A stretch of 64,000 nucleotides of DNA from the NCBI RefSeq assembly GCF_001911425.1, contig NZ_MPPL01000001.1, positions 3,835,597-3,899,596 on the forward strand, in the 5' to 3' direction. Numbering within the stretch: the first letter of the stretch is position 1; each line of letters opens with the position of its first letter. This DNA comes from Mucilaginibacter polytrichastri (GTDB taxonomy: Bacteria > Bacteroidota > Bacteroidia > Sphingobacteriales > Sphingobacteriaceae). A program made the translations under genes and the position numbers. The notes under the pieces are model-generated. The model was not told where the DNA came from. It worked only from the letters and a program-made list of their open reading frames with translations, and made no database searches. Positions 8,012-16,413 of this stretch are shown here, piece by piece.

Positions 8012-10693
8012 CTACATAATTTCGAAGGTGTAACTCCCCGCCGGGATGTTGTACAAACCGGCATTAATTGCCAAGGGTTTATTAGCTGAGTACACTTTTT
8101 TACCCAACGGAAATTTAACAGTAGCCGTAGAATTAGCCGGGACTGTTACTTGATAGCTTATCTTTTTACCCTTCTTTTCCCAGGAAGACACAACCTCGCC
8201 ATAAGGCCCTGTATGTTTAGCCTCGAACCTATTTAGCCCCTCCACAAAATTAGGCTCCAGCAGCACGTGCTTAAAACCGGGATCGGCAGGATCTACCTTA
8301 ATACCTGCAATGCCTTTGTACAGCCAGGCATTAATTTCGCCAAACATAATGTGGTTAAGGGAAATGTCGGATTTTGCATCGATGTTCCAGTTTTCGTAAA
8401 GCGTGGTGGCGTTGTTCACTATCCACCAACCCCATGAGGGGTAAGTTTCCTGCGATGCAATTTTGTAGGCAATGTCGGCATAGCCGTTATCGCTCAAAGC
8501 ATTTAAAATGGCTTTAGCACCCAAAATACCAACATCCAAATGGAAGTTATCGGCAGCAACCCGCTTAGCCAGGTTAGCGGCAACTTTGGCTTTTAACTCC
8601 TCTGGCACCAGGCCCCAGTACAGCGGCATGCTTAATTCTGTTTGCAAGCCTTTGCCATATATACCGGTAGTACGGTTAAGGTATTTATTATTGATGGCAT
8701 TTTTAATCTTGTTGGCCAGGGCGGTATACTTTATATAATCTGCCTGCTTACCTAATAACTTTGCCGACTTTGCCAAAATGCTGGCATCTGTAAAATAATA
8801 GGTCGAAGTAATTAACTCCACCGGAGAAACCGATTTTACCGGCACCCAGTCGCCAAGCCCCCAGGTGGTTAAGCCGGTTGGGGTAATATTATCCAGGTGA
8901 TCTACATATAGCTTAATATTGTCATAGCAATCGGCCAGTAGCTTTTTATCGCCATAAAACATGTAAATATTCCAGGGAATAATGGCAATGGTGCTGGTCC
9001 AGTCGGGGCCGTTCGCCCAGGAGTAGCCCCAGCCGCTGGTAGGGATAATGGCGGGCAGTACGCCGTTAGGCTGCTGCTCGTCGCGATGGTCGGCCAGCCA
9101 TTTCTCGTAAATGGTGATGCCATCAAAACCGTACAAGCCGGTTTCCACGGCAATATGGGCATCGCCTGTCCAGCCATTCTTTTCACGCTGCGGGCAATCT
9201 GTGGGGTAGCCAAACAGGTTGCTGAGGTAAGAGTTATTGGTAGCTTGCCATATTTTATCAATAACAGGGTTTGATGAGCTGATGGTACCAATTGGGGCCA
9301 CATCGCTGTGCATAAACACCCCGGTCAAACTTTCTTTGGTTAGCTGTACGGGCTTGCTGCTGGTAAGCTCTACATACTGAAAGCCCTTGTAGTTAAAGCG
9401 TGGCATAAAGGTTTCCTCGCCATTGCCGTTCAGGGTATAAATATCGGTTTGGAAAGGGTCGGTATCATCTGTAGGGCGGTAATGCAGATCGATGTTAGAC
9501 TGATCTACATGGCCGTTTTTATACAAACGCTCGCCATGTTTCAGGCGGATCACCGTACCCGAATCGCCGTGCAAAGTAATCCTGCTTACGCCCGAAATGT
9601 TGCGCCCCAGGTCAAACACATAGGTTTTATTATCAAACTTATTGACAGACTGAGCTTGGATCTGCTCTATATCCCTAATCGGCTGCATGGCCTGCGCCAC
9701 AATATTGCGCGATGGTGCCTGGCGCAGGTAAACGTTTTTCCATTTGGCGGTATCGGTATAGTTAATGGTGTTCCATCCTGGCATTTCGCGGCGGGCATCG
9801 TAATGCTCTGCGGTGTAAATACTGTTGAAAACCAGCGGCCCGAGCGACGATTTCCAGGTAGGGTCAGTGGTGATGGTTTCAGTGGTACCGTCTTCGTAGA
9901 TAATACGCAAATCCAGGCAAAAGGCAGGCCTGTTGCGCCAGCCCACCTGGTGAAAGTTCCACACCGCGGTAGACTGGTGATTGTACCAGCCATTACCCAA
10001 TAAAACCCCAATTGCATTTTGCCCTTGCTGCAACTGAGCAGTAACATCATAGGTAACATATAGGTTGCGCCTGTCGAACCGGGTGTACATCGGGTCGAGC
10101 CGGTGGTTGCCGATCTTTTTTCCGTTGATATATAATTCGTATAAACCGGCGGCGGCCATATAAGCCCTTGCCGATTTTATTTTTTTCCCGGCCCGGAATA
10201 TCTGCCGAAAATAAGGCGCTTCTTTTACTTCCTTACTTTTGGTATCGCTGATCCAGTCGCCTTTCCAATTTTGGGTTTCCATCATGCCCATCTCAAAACT
10301 GGCTATGGCAGATGTTGCCCTTACCCCGTCCTTATCCCATACATAAACCCTCCAAAAGTACCTTGTAAACGGCTTTAAGGCATTACTTAAATAAGTAACT
10401 AAATTAACCGCAGAATTAACCTTTCCGGTATGCCAAATTGTACCGTCTCCCTTGCTTAACACGGCAGAATCTGCAGAAATATCAATCTGGTAAGCGGTTT
10501 GTTTAGCGCCCAATCTGGCATCCTGCATGTACCAGGTAAAGCGGGGATGCGGGGCATCCAAACCGATGGGGTTGGTTAAATATTCGCACTTAAGGCCAAC
10601 CGGTTTACAGACAGCCCCGGCATAAACATTGGTAGTAAATAAAGCAAACGGGATAATAATGCAATATAGAATCTTAGTCAGGCAGACGCGCAT
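8012..10693 (-). CDS. alpha-L-rhamnosidase, GH78
   Basis: The start at 10693 gives a good signal peptide (MRVCLTKILYCIIIPFALF...NVYA); a further 11 codons are open upstream. The 893-residue protein follows the GH78 order: N-terminal beta-sandwich (LKCEYLTNPIGLDAPHPRFTW), rhamnose-binding-like domain (YELYINGKKIGNHRLDP and GVLLGNGWYNH), concanavalin-like domain, an (alpha/alpha)6 barrel with DCPQREKNGWTGDAH near residue 500 that carries the acidic catalytic cluster, WGLGDWVP, and TTLYENW near 763 that holds the likely general base Glu. It would release terminal L-rhamnose from plant or microbial glycans in the periplasm. It is the first gene of the leftward group, 117 bp before the isomerase-like gene. 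Confidence 0.93.
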   Translation of the reverse strand: MRVCLTKILYCIIIPFALFTTNVYAGAVCKPVGLKCEYLTNPIGLDAPHPRFTWYMQDARLGAKQTAYQIDISADSAVLSKGDGTIWHTGKVNSAVNLVTYLSNALKPFTRYFWRVYVWDKDGVRATSAIASFEMGMMETQNWKGDWISDTKSKEVKEAPYFRQIFRAGKKIKSARAYMAAAGLYELYINGKKIGNHRLDPMYTRFDRRNLYVTYDVTAQLQQGQNAIGVLLGNGWYNHQSTAVWNFHQVGWRNRPAFCLDLRIIYEDGTTETITTDPTWKSSLGPLVFNSIYTAEHYDARREMPGWNTINYTDTAKWKNVYLRQAPSRNIVAQAMQPIRDIEQIQAQSVNKFDNKTYVFDLGRNISGVSRITLHGDSGTVIRLKHGERLYKNGHVDQSNIDLHYRPTDDTDPFQTDIYTLNGNGEETFMPRFNYKGFQYVELTSSKPVQLTKESLTGVFMHSDVAPIGTISSSNPVIDKIWQATNNSYLSNLFGYPTDCPQREKNGWTGDAHIAVETGLYGFDGITIYEKWLADHRDEQQPNGVLPAIIPTSGWGYSWANGPDWTSTIAIIPWNIYMFYGDKKLLADCYDNIKLYVDHLDNITPTGLTTWGLGDWVPVKSVSPVELITSTYYFTDASILAKSAKLLGKQADYIKYTALANKIKNAINNKYLNRTTGIYGKGLQTELSMPLYWGLVPEELKAKVAANLAKRVAADNFHLDVGILGAKAILNALSDNGYADIAYKIASQETYPSWGWWIVNNATTLYENWNIDAKSDISLNHIMFGEINAWLYKGIAGIKVDPADPGFKHVLLEPNFVEGLNRFEAKHTGPYGEVVSSWEKKGKKISYQVTVPANSTATVKFPLGKKVYSANKPLAINAGLYNIPAGSYTFEIM

Positions 10694-10809
10694 ATTTATG
10701 TTGTTTGTACAATTATAAGTAATCAATTGCTACCAACTATTACCGATACTAAAAAAAACCAGGCACACTATTTCCTGTTAATACAGCTAAAATACTTACC
10801 TTTTGCCCC

Positions 10810-11610
10810 ATGAATATCGCCCTTGCTGCCCTGCTGCTTGTTGTAATCGTTTATTTTTTGATCCGCAAAAAAACGACGGCCAACACTACCGAAGTTATTG
10901 ATGATGAACCGGATACACATGAACCCTTACTGGAACAGCACGTAGCCTACTATGCCAGGCTGGACGAAGCGGGCAAGGCAAAGTTTGAAACCAAGGTTAA
11001 CAATTTTCTGCAATATGTGCACATTGAAGGTGTTGGCACCGAGATAACCGAACTGGATAAGATACTGGTTGCATCCAGCGCAGTGATCCCAATTTTTGGG
11101 TTTGGGGAAGACTGGAAATACAAGAACCTCACCAACGTAATCCTTTACCCGGATACCTTCGACAACGACTTTCAGTTTGAGGGCGGCGAGAACCGTAACA
11201 TTCTGGGCATGGTGGGTTCGGGCTACATGAACGGGCAAATGCTGCTTTCGCGGGCCGCCTTAATCAAGGGATTTTCGGATTCGGCAGGCAAGGAGAATAC
11301 GGCCATCCATGAGTTTGTACACCTGCTTGATAAGGCAGACGGCGCCACAGACGGCATCCCCGAAATGCTGATGCAACACCAATATACCGTGCCCTGGCTA
11401 AAACAAATACACCAGGAAATGCACAAAATAGAGAGCGGAAAATCTGACATTAACCCTTACGCTTTAACCAACGAGGCCGAGTTTTTAGCCGTGGCATCTG
11501 AGTACTTTTTTGAAAAGCCGGAACAATTGCAGCACAAGCACCCCGAGCTTTATGACCTGCTGAGCCTGATATTTACGCAAAACCCGGCAAAGGATAGTAG
11601 CCCTATTTAA
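10810..11610 (+). CDS. MtfA-like zinc peptidase (M90)
   Basis: A 266-residue protein with an N-terminal membrane anchor (ALAALLLVVIVYFLI) and an MtfA-type peptidase domain. The zinc site is HEFVHLLD at 167-174, with the third ligand Glu likely in TNEAEFLAVASEYFF. The strand IPIFGFGEDWKYKNLTNVILYP and the phrase GQMLLSRAALIKGF are characteristic of the family. E. coli MtfA binds the repressor Mlc and has aminopeptidase activity; whether the Bacteroidota members do so is unknown. A near-promoter sequence (TACCTTTT at 10796-10803) lies directly ahead of the ATG. The gene is divergent from the rhamnosidase and convergent with the small gene at 11613. Confidence 0.9.
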   Translation: MNIALAALLLVVIVYFLIRKKTTANTTEVIDDEPDTHEPLLEQHVAYYARLDEAGKAKFETKVNNFLQYVHIEGVGTEITELDKILVASSAVIPIFGFGEDWKYKNLTNVILYPDTFDNDFQFEGGENRNILGMVGSGYMNGQMLLSRAALIKGFSDSAGKENTAIHEFVHLLDKADGATDGIPEMLMQHQYTVPWLKQIHQEMHKIESGKSDINPYALTNEAEFLAVASEYFFEKPEQLQHKHPELYDLLSLIFTQNPAKDSSPI

Positions 11611-11612
11611 GG

Positions 11613-11918
11613 TTATCGCCTAGCCGGCTCCACAAAATGGATAGATTTGTGTTTGCTGTAAACACTGTATGGGGTCATCAATATGCCCCTAATATCTTTG
11701 TTGATACCCCGAACGGCATATATAATGTAGTTATCGCATAGCCGGCGCTTGCCTTCAAAACGGTAAGTTTCTGTTATTTCAAAATCATCTGGTTTAATCA
11801 TTTCGCTTTGCTGTACATAAAACAAGTACTCATCTTTCCAAACAAAATCCTGATCGTAACCCCGCTCCTGTAAAGCAATTATTGCCTCTGCTTTAGTAGT
11901 ATAGTTTTCCATACCCAT
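11613..11918 (-). CDS. small conserved protein (often mislabelled phosphoribosylpyrophosphate synthetase)
   Basis: A protein of 101 residues from the ATG at 11918 (an alternative ATG at 11912 gives MENYTT...). It matches in outline a family of about 100-residue Bacteroidota proteins: an N-terminal helix with EAIIALQERGYDQDF, then KPDDFEITETYRFEG, then a C-terminal YAVRGINKDIRGILMTPYSVYS. These are sometimes named phosphoribosylpyrophosphate synthetase in databases, but the protein is far too short and lacks the PRPP-binding loop, so that name should not be trusted. No function is known. It ends 2 bp from the stop of the convergent mtfA-like gene. Confidence 0.75.
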   Translation of the reverse strand: MGMENYTTKAEAIIALQERGYDQDFVWKDEYLFYVQQSEMIKPDDFEITETYRFEGKRRLCDNYIIYAVRGINKDIRGILMTPYSVYSKHKSIHFVEPARR

Positions 11919-12149
11919 CAATTTTAATAGCCGGTAAATATTAAACTTACGCTTCTAAACGTCTCATCTTATTACATGTACGCCAAAGCACATACCATTT
12001 ATCTATAAATCTGACTGTCAAATAGATAGAACAAAATCAAATTTACTAAAACATGATATATCGTTTAATCACAACACTTTAGTGATATAAAGACATACAC
12101 AAGTTAAAATATTGTAAATCAAAAGATTGTATCGATTACGATAATGAAT

Positions 12150-12182
12150 AAAATGATCTTACCGTGCAGGTAAGATCATTTT
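12150..12182 (-). terminator. terminator of ppk1
   Basis: Perfect 14-bp stem, AAAATGATCTTACC at 12150-12163 and its complement at 12169-12182, with loop GTGCA. It lies 31 bp after the ppk1 stop on the minus strand; A/T at the stem ends provides the U-rich tail in both directions. Confidence 0.8.
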
Positions 12183-12213
12183 ATGACCAGCGCACCGGGA
12201 TGTGCGCTGCCTT

Positions 12214-14259
12214 TTATTTTTTGCCGGACAGCAATTTATAAATCGCCTCCTGCGACCTCATGAACGGCGCTTTTTCCAGGATTGGAATATTTTGCATTTG
12301 CTCATTAAGCTGCACTGCCTGCACATTGTCCTGCATCTGCAGGTCGATGATTTGGATCATGGCTTGCTTAACGGCTTCGTCATAAACTGGGAAACATACC
12401 TCTATGCGGTGGTAAACATTACGGTTCATCCAATCGGCAGAGCCCATAAACACTTCTTTGTTGCCGTTATTGTTAAAGATAAAGATGCGCCCATGCTCTA
12501 AAAAGCGGTCTACTATCCGCTTGATGCTGATGTTTTCGCTCATACCCTTAACGCCGGGGATCAAACAGCAAATACTGCGGATAATCAGCGAAATTTTAAC
12601 CCCAGCCTGCGATGCCTCATACAGTTTACTAATCAGCACCTGCTCTTCAAGGTTGTTCATTTTGAGGGTAAGCGCTGCCGGGAGGCCTTTTTTGGCGTAT
12701 CCAATTTCGCGGTCTATCAGTTCAATAAACTTAGTTTGCAGGTTAAACTGCGCCACCAGTAAATGCTTAAAATTAATAGTGCTTGACTTGGAAGGCTTTT
12801 CGCGTTTAGCCAAAAACATAAACAAAAGTTCTATTTCACTCAGCAAATCGCGGTTACCGGTAAACAGGATATGATCGGTATAAAACTTAGCGGTGCTCTC
12901 ATTAAAATTACCGGTAGCCAGCAAACCAGCGTATACCATGCGGCCCTCCTGTTCCATTTTAACCAGGCCTACCTTAGCATGTACCTTTAATGCTGTAACG
13001 CTGTAGGTGATTTGCACACCGGCATTCTTCATCACCCTGGCCCATTTAAGGTTATTGGCTTCATCAAACCGGGCTTTAAGTTCTACCATTACGTGCACTT
13101 TTTTACCGTTCTTGGCGGCACTGATGAGTGCATGTACAATGCGCGAATTACTGGCAACCCGGTACAGCGTGATATAGATCTCTTTAACATCGGGATTAAC
13201 GGCAGCCTCATTAAAAAAGCGCAGAATGGTATCGTAGTTCTCATACGGGGTATGCACTACAAAATCTCTTTTGGCAATCTGTGCTATCAGTGTTTCGTCC
13301 GTTTTTATTTCATCAGAACTGATGGCATGCCAGGATTCGAAAGCCATATCCGGACCTTTAACCGGCAGCGAAAAAAAGTCTTTAAGGTTGTGGTAGCGGC
13401 CGCCTTCTATATTGGTAGCATTGAGCAGGCTGAGTTGCTGCTTTAACAAATGTAAAATACGCAACGGAATACCGGGCTGGTGCAAAAAGCGTGTGGCCAG
13501 GCCAAAATCTCTTTTGTTGAGTTGCTTTTCGATCTGGTCTGATAAACTGCCCGAATAATCATCTGTCAAATCCAGTTCTGCATCGCGGGTTACTTTAAAG
13601 GCAAAGCAGCCTTCAACGGTGTAGCCCTCAAAAACCTTATCCAGGTTGTACCTGATCACATCATCCAGAAAAACAATAAAGTGTGTACCATCAGTTTTTA
13701 CGGAAAAAAAGCGGGGCAACTCATCAGACGGGATATTCAGGATCATTACCTGCTCCAGGCCCTGCTTGTCCTTTAGCTGCACAATCAGGTACAGCTTGTT
13801 ATTCTCGGGGAAAAAGTCTGTTTTTCCATTCAGCAAAACCGGCTGCAAAAAAGCCATTACTTCTGCCAAAAAATATTCGGTTATTGGTTTTTTAATAACA
13901 TCTGGGCAATCCTCATTATACAGCAGGTGGATGTTTTGCGCCTTAAAGGCAGGCAACAATTGCTGGGTTAGTATTTCGCCAAAACGGGCTTGCTGTGTAT
14001 TAATTAGGCTAATGGCCTGGTACAAAACACCCGCCTGCTCATCGGCATCAATGTTGTTATTATCCTTTTCGCCAATCTTTTTTAACGCCCTTATTACGGG
14101 CATGCGTACCCGGTAAAACTCGTCGAGGTTGGATGAGAAGATGCTCAGAAACTTAAGCCTTTCAAATAGCGGTACCTGCGTATTGGCGGCCTCTTCCATA
14201 ACGCGCTCATTAAAGCCCAACCAGCTCAGGTCGCGGTCAAAAAAACGGTATTGTTTCAT
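12214..14259 (-). CDS. ppk1: polyphosphate kinase 1
   Basis: The 681-residue enzyme makes inorganic polyphosphate from ATP. It begins YRFFDRDLSWLGFNERVMEEA, the hallmark N domain, with LSIFSSNLDEFYRVRMP next. The catalytic C1 domain has TALKVHAKVGLV with His427, equivalent to the phosphorylated His435 of E. coli, and GNFNESTAKFYTD; the C2 domain has RFLEHGRIFIFNN, with the second conserved His, and GSADWMNRNVYHRIEV. The length is normal. The ATG at 14259 is preferred over a TTG at 14262. It starts 3 nt after the stop codon of the HD-PycTM gene, so the two are almost certainly translated from one mRNA. Confidence 0.96.
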   Translation of the reverse strand: MKQYRFFDRDLSWLGFNERVMEEAANTQVPLFERLKFLSIFSSNLDEFYRVRMPVIRALKKIGEKDNNNIDADEQAGVLYQAISLINTQQARFGEILTQQLLPAFKAQNIHLLYNEDCPDVIKKPITEYFLAEVMAFLQPVLLNGKTDFFPENNKLYLIVQLKDKQGLEQVMILNIPSDELPRFFSVKTDGTHFIVFLDDVIRYNLDKVFEGYTVEGCFAFKVTRDAELDLTDDYSGSLSDQIEKQLNKRDFGLATRFLHQPGIPLRILHLLKQQLSLLNATNIEGGRYHNLKDFFSLPVKGPDMAFESWHAISSDEIKTDETLIAQIAKRDFVVHTPYENYDTILRFFNEAAVNPDVKEIYITLYRVASNSRIVHALISAAKNGKKVHVMVELKARFDEANNLKWARVMKNAGVQITYSVTALKVHAKVGLVKMEQEGRMVYAGLLATGNFNESTAKFYTDHILFTGNRDLLSEIELLFMFLAKREKPSKSSTINFKHLLVAQFNLQTKFIELIDREIGYAKKGLPAALTLKMNNLEEQVLISKLYEASQAGVKISLIIRSICCLIPGVKGMSENISIKRIVDRFLEHGRIFIFNNNGNKEVFMGSADWMNRNVYHRIEVCFPVYDEAVKQAMIQIIDLQMQDNVQAVQLNEQMQNIPILEKAPFMRSQEAIYKLLSGKK

Positions 14260-14262
14260 CAA

Positions 14263-15513
14263 TTAAGCCGGTTTGTTACCAAAAAATGCCGAAGCCACAA
14301 TAAACGCTACTACAGAAATAATAAGGCCAAACATAAATATGTTATAGCCAATGCGCAGCAGCCGGTATTTTTTACCCAGCACTACCCCCTGCGTATAAAC
14401 ATCTTTAATTAAACTGCCGTACAAAAAGTCTTTATCCTCCATCACCTTCTTCATCCCATACTGGTAATCTTCTAACGGCATTTTGTAAAAGTTACCAAAA
14501 AACAGCAGGTTCACGGTTTTATCGTCCACATCTTGCTTTGTAAATATTCCTGGTGGGATGGATGGCCGGGTAGACAGGATAGAGAACGTCATGGCCAGTA
14601 AACTTACTGTAAGCAAAATAAATGTTGGTACAATAAGGTAGCCGTACTCACTTAAACGGCGCAGTAATAAACTGATGATAGCCGATAAAATAATGGAGTT
14701 TACGGTGATCATAATATGCGCCTTGTTATCGGCCATATCACTCAAACGCTGGTGATTGCTGGAGCTGATCCTGAACATGGTTTCAATACCCTTTTCAGGC
14801 CGCTCCTTTTTATCTTTTTTCTTGATGGATGCAATCTCCGGCACAGGGAAAGCGGGATTTATTTCTCCCGATTTTTCATCCGCTTTCTTTTGGGGCTTAT
14901 CTTCAAACTTGGTCACGGCGTTAGCTACTTTTTCTTTTAAATCTTCAATGTTTTTTGCTTTCTGTGTATTGAGCAGCAACCGGCAATAATCTGTATGGTA
15001 CTGGTGATCTTCTAAAAACTTAATGCTTTTTTGCCGCCAGGCGAGTTTATTGAGATCGGCATGATTCAGTTCGTTATACTCTTCATGCATCAGTTCATCT
15101 TTCTTCTTAAAATCATCTGTACCCAGGTGAAACAGATCGGCATCGCACAAAATATTTTCTAACTGGTTGGCTGGTTTTTGCGGCATGCGGGTAGCCAGTA
15201 TACAAGCCTCAATAACTTTTATATCTTCGGCATCAACTTTATGTTCTGCTAAAAATGCTTTGGCAATGGTTACGCTATGCTCTTCATGATTAATAAGGCT
15301 TAGCATATAGCCCAGGTCATGAAACCAGGCAGCAGCCGCAACCAGAAAAAAATCACGATCATTTAATTGATAGTGATTGGCTATTTGCGTGGTAGCCTTC
15401 GCTACATCTTCGGTATGTTTTTTATTATGATATACCAGCTTGGAGGTATCATGCGTTTTAAAGTATTTTAACGCATAATCATAAACCTGGTCTAACAAAT
15501 GCTGATAATTCAT
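14263..15513 (-). CDS. HD-domain phosphohydrolase fused to Pycsar-effector-like transmembrane domain
   Basis: A 416-residue protein in two parts. Residues 1-190 form an HD domain: H in LVYHNKKHTEDV, the HD pair in AAAAWFHDLGYM, H in INHEEHS and D in LCDADLFHLG. A charged linker (about 190-245, rich in Lys/Glu) leads to a C-terminal domain that starts FRISSSNHQRLSDMADNKAHIM and has TM helices at VNSIILSAIISLLL, LIVPTFILLTVSLLAMTF and, at the end, FGLIISVVAFIVASAFF. This matches the PycTM family (DUF5706), the membrane effector of pyrimidine cyclic nucleotide anti-phage (Pycsar) systems. No nucleotide cyclase gene is nearby; instead ppk1 follows after 3 nt. A housekeeping role in nucleotide or polyphosphate signalling is an inference; defence is an alternative. 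Confidence 0.85.
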   Translation of the reverse strand: MNYQHLLDQVYDYALKYFKTHDTSKLVYHNKKHTEDVAKATTQIANHYQLNDRDFFLVAAAAWFHDLGYMLSLINHEEHSVTIAKAFLAEHKVDAEDIKVIEACILATRMPQKPANQLENILCDADLFHLGTDDFKKKDELMHEEYNELNHADLNKLAWRQKSIKFLEDHQYHTDYCRLLLNTQKAKNIEDLKEKVANAVTKFEDKPQKKADEKSGEINPAFPVPEIASIKKKDKKERPEKGIETMFRISSSNHQRLSDMADNKAHIMITVNSIILSAIISLLLRRLSEYGYLIVPTFILLTVSLLAMTFSILSTRPSIPPGIFTKQDVDDKTVNLLFFGNFYKMPLEDYQYGMKKVMEDKDFLYGSLIKDVYTQGVVLGKKYRLLRIGYNIFMFGLIISVVAFIVASAFFGNKPA

Positions 15514-15652
15514 ATATCCTTATGTTTGAAATCTGTCACCATTTTTAATCATTTGGTGCAAATCACTTTATAATTGTAATTTGGTTTTAACCCTGCCCGT
15601 AAATGTATGCGGACTGGGTTAAATATAATATTAAATTTTTTAGCCGCCACTG

Positions 15653-16261
15653 ATGAAATTAGTCCCCGGGAGCCTTTTAATACGTTTATTCTTCATAACC
15701 AATATTCTGCTACTTTGTTGTTTTAAACTATCGGCACAATCGGGTATTCAGCAATTTGACAACAGTATTATGGTTGATCTGGCTAAAAGCCGTACACCCC
15801 AACAAACCGAAGCCATGCTTTTTATAACCCACTCCATTCATTATGTAGATGTGGGCGTACCGGCCGGCTTACTGGTGGGCGGCATTATCAGCAATAACAA
15901 AGAGATGCGCCAAAACTCTTTTTATGTTGCCAGCAGTACCGCCATAAGCTATGGCGTAACCTTACTTGTTAAACACTTTGTTAAACGCCCCAGGCCTTTT
16001 ATTAAAAACATAACCTTTATCCCGGTTTACCGGGCGGGCAGTACGTCATTCCCGTCGGGGCATGCCTCAACAGCGTTTTCTACAGCTACGGCCCTGTCAA
16101 TTGCATACCCCAAATGGTATGTAATTGCACCATCGTTTTTATGGGCTGGCTCTATCGGCTATTCGCGTATGTACCTGGGCGAACACTTCCCTACAGATGT
16201 GGCCGCCGGTGCCGCGCTGGGCGCAGGCACTGCCGCCGCTTTTTCTTTCATGAAGAGATAA
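15653..16261 (+). CDS. PAP2-family phosphatase
   Basis: A 202-residue protein with a signal peptide or anchor (LLIRLFFITNILLLCCFKLSAQ) and the three PAP2 phosphatase motifs: KHFVKRPRP, SFPSGHASTAFS and SRMYLGEHFPTDVAAG. The His of the last two motifs and the Asp of the third form the catalytic site. Several hydrophobic segments place it in the inner membrane with the active site outside. It may dephosphorylate undecaprenyl pyrophosphate, phosphatidylglycerol phosphate or lipid A; the sequence does not say which. It is divergent from the HD-PycTM gene. Confidence 0.92.
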   Translation: MKLVPGSLLIRLFFITNILLLCCFKLSAQSGIQQFDNSIMVDLAKSRTPQQTEAMLFITHSIHYVDVGVPAGLLVGGIISNNKEMRQNSFYVASSTAISYGVTLLVKHFVKRPRPFIKNITFIPVYRAGSTSFPSGHASTAFSTATALSIAYPKWYVIAPSFLWAGSIGYSRMYLGEHFPTDVAAGAALGAGTAAAFSFMKR

Positions 16262-16383
16262 ATAATATATTGTAAGCAAGTACATTATTATTAAAAATGA
16301 CACAATCGTCATATAACTGCTACCTGAAATTCACCTGCTTGTAAAAACCTGTTAACCAACCTGCATAAGCACTTTTTTTTAGA

Positions 16384-16391
16384 TAAATTTG
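16384..16391 (+). promoter_or_regulatory. possible -7 box of the GAF-protein gene
   Basis: TAAATTTG fits the Bacteroidota -7 consensus TAnnTTTG and lies 22 bp before the ATG at 16414. No clear TTTG was found at the matching upstream distance, so support is partial. Confidence 0.4.
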
Positions 16392-16413
16392 TGTTGATTT
16401 AATACATCGCACT

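Noticed and set aside
9449..10003. 184-codon frame on the plus strand inside the rhamnosidase gene
   Set aside because: Antisense shadow of the well-supported GH78 gene; no promoter and no recognisable domain.
11613..11918. Naming as phosphoribosylpyrophosphate synthetase
   Set aside because: About 100 residues is far too short and the PRPP-binding motif is absent.
13646..14116. 156-codon plus-strand frame inside ppk1
   Set aside because: Antisense shadow of ppk1 with no supporting features.
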